Assembly: GCA_032353305.1 (NCBI GenBank)
Contig: JAUCNG010390590.1
Location: 1-10,866, forward strand
Reading direction: 5' to 3'
Origin: Cephalothrix spiralis
Taxonomy: Eukaryota; Nemertea; Palaeonemertea; Archinemertea; Cephalotrichidae
DNA length: 10,866 bases
The translations under genes and the position numbers were made by a program. Under the pieces are notes generated by a model. The model saw nothing but the letters and a program-made list of their open reading frames with translations. It had not been told where the DNA came from and did not search any database. Positions 1-7,278 of this stretch are shown one piece after another; positions within the stretch are counted from its first letter, which is position 1; each line of letters starts with the position of its first letter.

Positions 1-1774
1 CCAATATGCTAAACCGCTGGGGGCACTTTTGGTACATTTCTTAAATCCCTCGCCAATTTTTCCATCCAATTGTGTATTCAAGACAATTATGTTATGATAT
101 TATCAAAAGGGATTTTTATAATTTTTATGAGTTCCCATAAAAGTAATAAAAAGTTGATATTCTAACGGATAGTATTTTACCCTGTACCCGAACAACACTA
201 GGTGTCATGGAAAGTCATTTAAGTTTTTTTTGTTTGGTAAAAATTAGAAATAACTTTTAGCATTTATTCGTTTCCTAACATTTCAAAAATTATCACCGAA
301 TAGATTAACTTCAGGTTACTTGTTATTCTTCTAGATCATCATTATTCTCCTGATCTACTTGGTAGTTGGTACTTGTATACATTTAACGTCAACAAGTTAT
401 TGTGGTTTCGAAAAAACCTTTAGAATTTTTATGAAATAAAATGAGATTATATTTCTTAAAACTTTCACTCTTTAACTCCACTTAGATGTTATATAGAATT
501 TTCATTAAAAACTAAAAAATAAACTTGACTTTGACTTCAAATAATACTCTATGGTAAAATTCCCAGAACGTCCGACAATAAAGTCAGCCACTGGGTGTAT
601 AAAAAATGGGTGAGAAATTATGCATACGCGTATATAACTCGAGGGTCGTTATTAGTGCTGTTATAGGGGGTCAACAAGATGACTTATGGAAGACCTGGCT
701 CCTATGAAGTGTGTCTGAACAACACTAAACTATTCAAAAATTGTTGCTGAGGAGTCCCGAACAAAGTGTTAAAATAACTCTAAGAGCACTCAATTCAAAA
801 GTTAATCATTTATTCTAATGTTTCAAAGTTCTATAAGATCCCCTACTTGGTGAAATTTAAATATAGTTGATTTTAATCGAACAATAGGATGATCTAAATT
901 ATATGGAAGTTGGTTTCAAGTGTTTAGTTTAATAAATGCTCTGAAGTGTTCGCGAAAATACTTTGTTTTAAATATTCAAACTAAATACGGGTAAAAATTT
1001 AGTTGAGAGTAAATGAAACATGAAATAAGTGCCCTTAGATGTATTTTTCTGAAATTTACTATGACGCTGGTTTAACCAAAATCGTGGCTCATTAATAATT
1101 GGTATCCACAATGGTTTTATTTAGTATTCCAGTAAAAGAAAAAAGCAATGATATTTCAGTTATTTCCTATGGGCTATCATCATAACCATATTTGGTTATG
1201 CCATCAGATAATCAGTATGTACGCAGAAAGGTCTTAGGCACGGAAATCGGCTCAGACAAGGCCCTAGATTTTTAAATACTGTATCTAAAACAACTGATGA
1301 CGAGGGCCGTGTCTGAGCCGGTCGGGGCAATAAATACGCCTATTTGAATGAGCACACATCGGCTGTTGCAATAAACTCGTGTCTGAGCTGAGATTCGTGC
1401 CTTAGCCGGATTTTTTCTGCTGGTAGATAATATTGTATTTGAAGATTTTTCACTTAAAATTTGTATGTGAATTTTGTCACGAATTATGATAATGATTTTT
1501 ATGATAAAATGGTCTCGAATGATAAATATATCAATCCATATATTCCTCATAATGTAATGATCACACAATCATCTCAATCTACCATTTTGTAGCAAGAATT
1601 TTTCGTTGAAAACTACAAAAATATGTCTGGTGTAAATTGTAAAATGATTGTCTGAACATGGTCAAAGCATGGGAAGGTTAATATTTTATCATATTAGTGT
1701 ATTTTTTGAATACCATATACATGTATCATGCATTATGCCTTAAAAATAACCTTAATTTTCTTGTTCATTTCCAG
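1..1774. other. Non-coding upstream stretch, probably intron of the ADAMTSL5-like gene
   Basis: No exon could be supported here. The spacer exon that begins at 1775 needs an upstream exon ending one base into a codon and carrying the Cys-containing start of the spacer, and I found no such block. The stretch is AT-rich and holds a perfect 8-bp hairpin (CATAACCA at 1181-1188, loop TATT, TGGTTATG at 1193-1200) and a larger imperfect inverted repeat at 1233-1406, listed separately. The open frame on the minus strand at 1272-1568 overlaps this repeat and has no recognisable protein character. The end, 1751-1774, is a pyrimidine-rich tract running into the splice acceptor AG. Confidence 0.6.
1233..1406. 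repeat. Imperfect inverted repeat with a third internal copy of its core
   Basis: The left arm at 1233-1260 and the right arm at about 1378-1406 are imperfect reverse complements, both carrying the cores GTCTGAGC and GTGCC. The core CGTGTCTGAGC appears again at 1309-1319 in the same direction as the right arm. The block is much more GC-rich than its surroundings. It could be a fold-back repeat or a degraded MITE. I see no clear target-site duplication, so the class is left open. Confidence 0.5.
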
Positions 1775-1858
1775 TTACACTTGGCTATGAAGAAGTTGCA
1801 ATTGTCCCAAAAGGAGCGACTAATACGAGGATTGTTGATAACACAGGCAATATATTGG
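1775..1858 (+). CDS. ADAMTSL5: ADAMTSL5-like exon a: start of the visible spacer
   Basis: The acceptor AG is at 1773-1774 after a T/C-rich tract, and the donor GTAGGT starts at 1859. Two bases complete a codon from the missing upstream exon, 27 full codons follow, and one G is left over. The peptide TLGYEEVAIVPKGATNTRIV matches the first beta strands of ADAMTS spacers, where an LGY..V..IP.GAT..I pattern is characteristic. The other two frames contain stops early in the exon. Confidence 0.8.
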
Positions 1859-4800
1859 GTAGGTCTAATGTAATTATGTCATCATAAAGCCGTCAGAAAA
1901 GATATATACGGGAAATACGAAGTACGGTAATATCATCATGTTGGGAACCGTGTAGCTTAAACATGAACTCATTTGGTTTACAAATTCACTTGAATCCGTG
2001 ATTAAAGCAGACACCGTCAGGGCCGTCGGAAGCGCTACGGCTATGGCCTTCAAAAATACCATTTTTCTAAATCGTCAAGATCCGCTGATTTTGTTTTTTG
2101 TTTGAGGGGGTCGTGTCTCAGTCGAACTTTAGCAGATTGATTCTCCTGCAATTTGAGACACATAATATGCTTTATAACCGTTAGCTTCTAGGGGGCTTCA
2201 CCCCTAGAACCCCCACCGGTTGAAATATCCCTCCCGGACCCACATCTATGACATGGCCATACCACTTTCTAAATGCTCCCGCGGCCCTGGACAACGTTGT
2301 TTTTTTAAGCAAATAAGGGTGAGAGAGAGAAAACCCGTATTGGAAGGGGCCCCAACATCGTAAAATCTTGTCTACGACCAATTAGGTTATGATAACCTGC
2401 CCGCCCTATTAGCATACTGTACGTTCGGTCCGCGGATGGCAGTTGGGTCATTGATGGTAACCTTAAGCATCTTATTCGCTGAGCTACGTATCAATGTACC
2501 GTAGCTAAGTACCAGCATACCCTACCTCGCGAACGATATTGAAAATTTGACCCGTTCGGCGCGCCATAGACCACATAGTAGACAAACATTGTAGTGCATC
2601 GACTTAACATATCTAAATTTTACCCAAAAGTTGAAACAGTGTCCCAAAATACCTTGAAATTCCTCGAAACTTTCTAAGAATTCAGCTTACAATTGGAGGA
2701 ATTAAATATCCAGTATTTTTTTGTTAACTTATTAGTGTTCCTCATAAAATTGTTATTATTGATTTATCTAATTAATTGATTTTAATTTCTATTTTTAGCT
2801 CTTCAAGATTCAAAAGGCTTCCATGTTTTGAATGCGCATCGGTTCACGAACCAAGACGGTGGCTTACGACTAGCTAACTCTGGTGTGACATTCCGACGAA
2901 ATAAACAGCGAAAAAATATTGTGGAAATTATGGGGCCTACTCACGAAGATCTTACAATATTGGTAATTTTTATATTTTCATCTATGAACAAGTGTGTTAC
3001 CAATTGTGAAGGGTATCCTAGAAACTCGGTAGGAGGCAGCAGCGATCGAAATGCCAGTTGTTAATCTTAGTAGTCCGTTGTCAACTCAAAATTTGAAGAA
3101 GTTAAATAATTATTTTCAAGACATTTGAAGATAAAAAATTATTATCGAATTAAGTACCAAAATATTTGTAGGGTTGTGCAAGATGTCGCGAAACCTGGAA
3201 GTTTGCTTGAAAATACGGGGAAATGTAATGGAAATTTATTTCAAGTTGTACTGTTACTTTGCAAAGAACAGCAGTTGCTTGACATTACTGTTTATTTCAT
3301 AGAGAAAAAGCGGTGTCCAGTCGGACGTGTGCGCCGACGTGAAAGGGCTCGGCGGCGGCGGCCGATCATTTTTGGTCACGGCGGCGGCGGTAGTTTGATG
3401 AACAAAACATTAATTTTTTGCACTTTTGTTAATAGTGCGCGATGTGAAAAGTTTCCGCATCGAGTAACGTATTGTACACCAGACTATGTGAAAAGTTTCC
3501 GCATCGAGTAACGTCTTGTATACCAGACTACGGCGCTAAGCCTGATTTTACCGGCGGCGTTATGCTAGATATATAGTTTTTGATGACTTTATGTCAATAT
3601 TCCAAACATTTGAACATGTTATATCATTACAGTATAGTTAGTACAATTTGTACTATCTAACAGTTTGAGGTTTCACCTTAAAAATCAAATCTCAATCGTT
3701 TAAAATCGTTCACAAAATTATACTAGACGAAGCTCTCGGTGGCGCGCCGATAGATGAGACGGCGGCCGCGGCGCGCCGGGTGAATTTTATCGGCGGCGGC
3801 GCACACGTCTGTGTCCAGTGTCATTATCTGCGATCAAAAATGAACAACTAATTCTAACAAAGGTTTATTGACTTCTAGTCGTATTATACGCCTGGAACAC
3901 CAGGTAACACAGGCAGTTTCTTGCAGGCTTCACCCTGCGAAAGCAGACTGTCAAGTGTATTAATAGTGAAAACTAGGATCCCAATATATCTTAATCAATC
4001 CTTATCTTTGCAGATCTTAAGAGCGAAAGAACGGGTTAAAATCGACTATCAATGGTGGTTTTCACTTGACAACGTAGTTGTGGTTCGACCTCCAGACGAA
4101 AACGCAATTCCGGTGATCGAAGACGGAACTTCCGGTGCTGATACGGAAATAATCGTAAACAAAACGGCTCTTGTTGAAGAAATCTCCAGTGGGTCGGCCA
4201 CAGCAGCAAAATTACTAGCAGATCGGGATCCGACAGCGAACCCCGACAAACCTTTAAACAAACGTATGCCAAAGGTCGGAGATACCCGACATGAAATGGC
4301 AGAGGTTCGTCCAGATGTTGGAAAAGCAGCCCACGAACGTAGAAATAAAAATAGAAAGAAGGAACGTAAAGAAAGGAAAGGAAAGAAGAGGACAAAAAGA
4401 AAAAATCCTTGCTTTAGAAAGTGTATGTACCAGATTTATTTATTTCATTTCGTCGGTGATTTCTTAACATATTATTAGGATGGCGCTTTCCGCTACCGTA
4501 AGCGTAGGATAGTCGTAAGCGTAGGTGTAAAAATTATCATAACCGTAAGCGTAGGGACGAGAATTAGTACTTTCCAGTGCATTGTCTTCAGAGATAGCAG
4601 CCATTTTAAAAACTGGTATTTTTCATATGACCTTGCAGGCTTGCATGTTCATGTTTCCGAAGCTGGTTTCCAATAATATTTTTATGCTTCTGTACCGGAA
4701 GGAAATTGTAACCAAGCCCGGGTCTTGTTCCCGGGACCTTTCTTTGGAAGACAATCCTAGATGCAGAGCTTAACCACTTCTCGGTCGCGGCGGTCATGCT

Positions 4801-7005
4801 TGCGATTTTAAGCCATATCTTGCATCCCGTTCCACCCAATTTTGGCCCTCTTTAAAGGTTAATTGAATTCATTATGCATAGAGAGTGACTTAACAGTGCA
4901 TGTTCAATAAGCCCGAAAAGTATGCTCCTGGTGGTTTTGTACATCAAAAATTGCAAGCTTTAACCAAGGTCAATGTCGAAAATATGGTTTTTCGACAATA
5001 TTTTTTTCGGCAGATAGATTTTTCAGAAAATGGCGTCATTCTATTTTGCATGGGCGCATACGTATACGGTTTTTTATCTGCCCGTAACACACTTTTTGAG
5101 AAATTTTGAGACATTTTTTCAACTTAGTTTTTGTTATTGATTTTGATATTTCTCTTAATTTCAGCCAAGAGAAGTTCTGGAAAATACAGTACAAATCTGG
5201 AGCGACTCAAACACCAGTACTGTGCTAGTACAATTGGTATGTATTAAAATTCAACGAGAACCTGTATATCTATCTCTCCTCCTGAAACTTTGAAAAGGGG
5301 AACCATGTAAACCCATAAATCTTTATCGAGTTGACAATTTTTGCTCGTTGATCGATGTTTGACGTCACTTAACCTGAAATTGAACTGATTCTAACATGAA
5401 GTGTTTTTCGCCTGATTACGTATACATTTTTATCCGATTTATACCACGTGATATTTCCTTATTAAGTCTTCAGCTGCATTTTCAACCATCTTTAATATTC
5501 CTAGTGCCAAAGCTTTTAACACTATTTACGCGATCTCATTTTGAAATGATACTGTTAAAACGTTGTACTTGTAGTACTTTTTAATTAAGTTATATGCATA
5601 TTAACTTCGCTCCGTCTGGACTAAAACAAATTCTGTGCATTATGTATGTGAGATACGTGCATTTTTGTCAATCTTTATATTGTATGTAGTTAATAATTCC
5701 ACCAAATTCAAATTAACTTCGATATAAAACCCTAATATTTGAGTCATAAATGACTGAAATGCACTTTGCATTAATAACTAAATAAACGTGATTGTGATCA
5801 ATACATTGTTATAAAGGCATTTGGTGTATAAATGCATTTAATGCAGCTAACTAATTTTAAAATTAAAAAAAAAATTAATTAGGTTAAATAATTAAATATT
5901 AATTGTTAACGTTGTGGTCATTTCCGGTCTCAATTCGATGAATCCTAAAATGTTTTGCTTGTCCAATAATTTATAATAAAGATCAAGACACCAATGCAGC
6001 CATGCATGATGTCGCTAAAACAATATGAAAGAGTTATAGCACGCATAATGAGTTCCTAATAACCACTGTGCATGCTGGAAATATAATCAATGTTAATAAA
6101 CAAATCCACGTGGTCGAATACTTACTGTACTAAAACGAGTGCCTCGGTGGCGAAGTGATCAGAGCGCTGGGTCTGTAATCCAGGGTATCTGGATACCCAG
6201 TCTCGACACCACTTTCCATCGGGGGGAACCTTAAGCAAGTTCTTTAGCGCATAGCTTCCTGTGTGGCTCGGTCACGTTAGAGTGCTAACGCTAAATTCTC
6301 GGCATATATTGAATACGATACGCTTCAAATATGCAATACGCAATGGGTCGAGTACCTTGGAAGTAGTATTTCACGACCACTAAAACCGAGAAGCGTTTGC
6401 GATATCTTACTCTCGATGGATACATGAGAAAGGACGCTCTTTTAGTTAATCACATTTATACTTCTGAAAGGGCGTTCATGTATGTAAATTGTGTCCATTG
6501 TTTTTTTTTGTGGTTGATGTCCTACTTTTATTCAAAGTTTTGCTTAAAGCCCGTCTGATCTTGGCGTTAATTGCGCTCTTGTAATAAGCGCTATGTACCG
6601 CCACCCTACACGGGGACTTAACGCTGAAGCAAAATCATTTTGATAATATTTATCTTTTATTTTACAGTTGCTCGAGTTCTACCTATGACGAAAACCAAAA
6701 TGGGTGATGAAGTGCGCTATGAAATACACGTAGTTGAAGCTGTGCGGAGCTTCTTCCCTCTTGCAAATAAGGAATACCTCTGGGATAAAACAAAGTGTGG
6801 CAAACCTGCACTAAGACTCCATAAAGAATATATCATCATGGCTCGGTCCGAAATCGATTTCACCAAACGCCAAAGTAAATTCGTTATAACTGCTGATAGC
6901 TTTGTAAAAAGGCACAGCGAAAGAAGGATGATTAAAATGCATGACTTGTCAGCGAAAACTGTTTGCTCAGAATTGCGCAAAAAGAAAATGAAAGGTCTGG
7001 GTTAA
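1775..7005 (+). CDS. ADAMTSL5: ADAMTSL5-like protein, C-terminal part: spacer, basic linker and NTR domain (five exons)
   Basis: The joined exons are 1775-1858, 2799-2962, 4014-4422, 5165-5236 and 6668-7005. All junctions are GT..AG, the reading phases agree at each one (1, 0, 1, 1), and the product ends at TAA 7003-7005. The first two exons and the start of the third read as an ADAMTS spacer: LGYEEVAIVPKGATNTRIVD, then GFHVLN, then GPTHEDLTIL joined to ILRAKERVKIDYQWWFSL. A long polar and very basic linker follows. The last two exons form an NTR/C345C module beginning QYCASTIVARVLP and containing GDEVRYEIHVVEAV, EYLW and KEYIIMARSE. Among families I know, spacer followed by a terminal NTR is typical of ADAMTSL5, a secreted non-enzymatic matrix protein reported to bind fibrillin and heparin. 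The protease-like N-terminal TSR and Cys-rich regions are not in the window. Papilin and procollagen C-proteinase enhancers fit less well because their domain order differs. The orthology call is from memory of the family, not from a search. Confidence 0.8.
2113..2161. repeat. Perfect 8-bp inverted repeat, GTGTCTCA / TGAGACAC
   Basis: GTGTCTCA at 2113-2120 and its exact complement at 2154-2161 enclose 33 bases. The left side sits after a run of five Gs. The motif resembles the GTGTCTGAGC core of the repeat at 1233-1406, so the two may belong to one repeat family, though the similarity is short. Confidence 0.45.
2186..2209. repeat. Perfect 9-bp hairpin, TTCTAGGGG / CCCCTAGAA
   Basis: The stem at 2186-2194 pairs exactly with 2201-2209 around the six-base loop GCTTCA. 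It is GC-rich for this region and followed by another C run. It is not followed by a T tract and lies inside an intron, so it is read as repeat structure rather than a terminator. Confidence 0.55.
2456..2483 (+). repeat. Fragment resembling the body of the SINE at 6141
   Basis: The 11-mer AACCTTAAGCA at 2459-2469 is identical to 6227-6237. The similarity continues with gaps through a TT.TT..GC..AGCT pattern on both. In the SINE this part lies just after the tRNA-like head, so this may be a 5'-truncated or decayed relative. The match is short and could be partly chance. Confidence 0.35.
2799..2962 (+). CDS. ADAMTSL5: ADAMTSL5-like exon b: middle of the spacer
   Basis: The acceptor AG is at 2797-2798 and the donor GTAATT starts at 2963. 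The leading CT joins the previous G to give Ala, then 54 codons run to the donor in phase 0. The peptide contains LQDSKGFHVLNAHRF, a Gly/Leu-rich strand pair, and IVEIMGPTHEDLTIL. The last resembles the GPT.EDL.L.V strand that precedes the final spacer strand in ADAMTS proteins. The same frame stays open to 3064, but that extension has no family resemblance and the splice site gives a better join to the next exon. Confidence 0.8.
3314..3321 (+). repeat. Target-site duplication, left copy (TGTCCAGT)
   Basis: This 8-bp sequence directly abuts the left terminal inverted repeat and is identical to 3812-3819, which abuts the right one. An 8-bp duplication is typical of hAT-superfamily insertion. 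Confidence 0.75.
3322..3811. mobile_element. Non-autonomous hAT-like element (MITE), 490 bp
   Basis: The ends are a 15-bp terminal inverted repeat with one mismatch: CGGACGTGTGCGCCG at 3322-3336, and the complement of CAGACGTGTGCGCCG at 3797-3811. It is flanked by exact 8-bp direct repeats. The right end begins CAG when read inward, as many hAT ends do. Both subterminal regions are dense in CGG/GCGCGCC words, while the centre is AT-rich and holds a 44-bp tandem duplication. No transposase frame is present, so it would need a partner transposase. P-type or Merlin elements also make duplications of about 8 bp, and a 9-bp Mutator reading is possible but leaves unequal ends. Confidence 0.75.
3442..3529. 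repeat. 44-bp tandem duplication inside the hAT-like element
   Basis: Copies at 3442-3485 and 3486-3529 begin ATGTGAAAAGTTTCCGCATC and abut exactly. They differ at two positions. The low divergence suggests a fairly recent duplication inside the element. Confidence 0.85.
3812..3819 (+). repeat. Target-site duplication, right copy (TGTCCAGT)
   Basis: This copy is identical to 3314-3321 and directly follows the right terminal inverted repeat. The pre-insertion site can be read as a single TGTCCAGT within the intron. Confidence 0.75.
4014..4422 (+). CDS. ADAMTSL5: ADAMTSL5-like exon c: end of spacer plus polybasic linker
   Basis: The acceptor is TTTGCAG ending at 4013. The donor GTATGT starts at 4423 and leaves one T, which combines with CC of the next exon to give Ser. 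The exon opens with ILRAKERVKIDYQWWFSL, the closing strand of the spacer. A linker of about 115 residues with no recognised fold follows. It is acidic and Ala/Asp/Glu-rich at first, with a possible N-glycosylation site NKT, then strongly basic: 4332-4403 encodes 16 Lys/Arg among 24 residues and includes RTKR (4389-4400), a furin-type motif. The matching DNA is an A/G-rich purine tract. The in-frame ATG at 3921 lies upstream of the acceptor and is not a credible start. Confidence 0.8.
4497..4555. repeat. Three exact copies of CGTAAGCGTAGG
   Basis: Copies lie at 4497-4508, 4514-4525 and 4544-4555, with spacers of 5 and 18 bases. Spacing is irregular, so this is a small interspersed cluster or decayed minisatellite rather than a clean tandem array. 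Confidence 0.8.
4711..4791 (-). repeat. tRNA-Ser-like SINE head, minus strand
   Basis: Read on the minus strand it begins GCCGCGACCGAGAAGTGG and continues TTAAG, close to the start and D-arm of class II tRNAs such as tRNA-Ser (box A region). Its 3' part has a T-arm-like hairpin: CCCGGG, a 7-base loop AACAAGA, CCCGGG (4717-4735). The loop lacks the TTCGA of a working box B, and no acceptor stem closes, so this is a repeat and not a tRNA gene. Confidence 0.5.
5165..5236 (+). CDS. ADAMTSL5: ADAMTSL5-like exon d: linker into first NTR cysteine
   Basis: This is a 72-bp exon between the acceptor TTTCAG (ending 5164) and the donor GTATGT (from 5237). It gives KRSSGKYSTNLERLKHQYCA followed by STI, with one G left over. 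The QYCAS segment matches the usual opening of NTR/C345C modules, where a Cys precedes the first strand. Of the other two frames, one has an internal stop and the other would break the phase with both neighbours. Confidence 0.75.
5237..6667 (+). other. Intron d/e with a tRNA-derived SINE
   Basis: The intron runs from GTATGT to TTTTACAG and is the longest in the window. It is mostly AT-rich, with an A/T run around 5860-5910, and no exon candidates could be supported. The SINE at 6141 is the only clear feature. A GC-richer patch at 6545-6620 may be further repeat-derived sequence but was not recognised. Confidence 0.6.
6141..6290 (+). repeat. tRNA-derived SINE, plus strand (right end approximate)
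   Basis: The head at 6141-6212 begins GCCTCGGTGGCGAAGTGATC and contains a box A match at 6148-6159. The anticodon arm is intact in form: CTGGG, 7-base loop TCTGTAA, TCCAG. The T-arm is damaged. Where GGTTCGA is expected there is a perfect GGGTATC/GATACCC hairpin (6183-6198), as if a few bases of box B were lost. A body segment with AACCTTAAGCA follows (6227-6237). The 3' end cannot be fixed by eye, since no clear tail repeat or target duplication is visible. Confidence 0.65.
6668..7005 (+). CDS. ADAMTSL5: ADAMTSL5-like terminal exon e: NTR (C345C) domain and stop
   Basis: The acceptor TTTTACAG ends at 6667. TT completes a Val codon, then 111 codons run to TAA at 7003-7005. The peptide begins VARVLPMTKTKMGDEVRYEI and continues EAVRS, EYLWDKTKCGKPALRL, HKEYIIMARSE and DSFVKRH, ending in a basic tail after KTVCSELRKKK. 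The strand pattern and the Y.I.V.E segment are those of NTR modules in netrins, complement C3/C5 and ADAMTSL5. The ATG at 6640 is inside the intron and is not used. Cysteines are few: with the previous exons I count only four around the module. Confidence 0.85.
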
Positions 7006-7268
7006 AAAATGTGCGGATTTTGTCGGATAACGAACCTATGCATTTTTGTTAATCACTCATTGTTATAATGGTTGTTAAAAAGGATAGAGACCTTGACTAA
7101 TTAATATACATGAAGCCATGTTTTTAAAATACTTGTAAGAAATACGCGAAAAATACGTGATGCCACATTTGGTAACAGGTTATGCCTCGTGTTTTGATGT
7201 AACGCGGGGTTCTGCATCCCAAACAAATGCCATGAGGAGTTTCAAGATATCCATCATTTATTGTTAGC

Positions 7269-7278
7269 AATAAATAAA
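7269..7278 (+). promoter_or_regulatory. Proximal poly(A) signal, overlapping AATAAA pair
   Basis: AATAAATAAA holds two overlapping AATAAA hexamers about 265 bases after the stop codon. A GT/T-rich stretch, with TGTTG and TTTTTTGTTATT at about 7280-7300, follows at the distance expected of a downstream cleavage element. Confidence 0.6.

Larger units (their letters stand above)
1859..2798 (+). other. Intron a/b with GC-rich repeat-derived patch
   Basis: The intron is bounded by GTAGGT and TTTTTAG. Its middle, about 2100-2580, is clearly more GC-rich than the rest and carries two hairpins (2113-2161 and 2186-2209) and a SINE-like fragment at about 2456-2483. An open frame on the minus strand at 2181-2381 covers the hairpin region but looks like a chance frame in repeat DNA. 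The flanks are featureless AT-rich DNA. Confidence 0.6.
2963..4013 (+). other. Intron b/c containing a 490-bp transposon-like insertion
   Basis: The intron runs from GTAATT to TTTGCAG. Nearly half of it is the inverted-repeat element at 3322-3811. The ORF at 3125-3511 straddles the element's left end and is a chance frame. The remaining sequence is plain AT-rich intron. Confidence 0.7.
4423..5164 (+). other. Intron c/d with short repeat cluster and SINE remnant
   Basis: The intron is bounded by GTATGT and TTTCAG. It contains the CGTAAGCGTAGG cluster (4497-4555) and a minus-strand tRNA-like SINE head (4711-4791). Short open frames here (4582-4773 plus, 4606-4839 minus, 4900-5109 plus) fall on repeats or AT-rich DNA and show no protein family character. 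Confidence 0.65.

Noticed and set aside
598-604. TATAAAA-like word near the left end
   Set aside because: Such words are expected by chance in AT-rich DNA. It lies in what appears to be intron, with no coding start downstream to serve.
1272-1568. Minus-strand frame of 98 codons
   Set aside because: Ile-rich AT-driven composition overlapping an inverted repeat; no domain, and it is antisense to the spliced gene's intron.
2181-2381. Minus-strand frame of 66 codons ending in Gly/Pro-rich sequence
   Set aside because: Sits on the hairpin block in an intron; no recognisable motif and no splice context.
3125-3511. Plus-strand frame of 128 codons with an Arg-rich stretch
   Set aside because: It crosses the left border of the hAT-like element, so half is intron and half transposon. 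The Arg run comes from CGG repeats. No family resemblance.
3741-3777. NotI-type (GCGGCCGC, 3762-3769) and AscI-type (GGCGCGCC, 3741-3748 and 3770-3777) sites close together, suggesting cloning vector
   Set aside because: They lie inside an element with inverted ends and a target-site duplication, and another GGCGCGCC occurs at 2558-2565. They fit the CGG-rich subterminal repeats of a natural transposon, and no other vector sequence is seen.
4036-4395. Minus-strand frames (4036-4395 and 4049-4261) opposite exon c
   Set aside because: They are antisense shadows of the plus-strand coding exon, which is supported by phase and spacer similarity.
4900-5109. Plus-strand frame of 69 codons in intron c/d
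   Set aside because: Phe-rich with no motif; it precedes a good acceptor and exon d and does not connect in phase with family-like sequence.
6717-6980. Minus-strand frame opposite the NTR exon
   Set aside because: Shadow of the real exon; the plus strand reads as an NTR domain.
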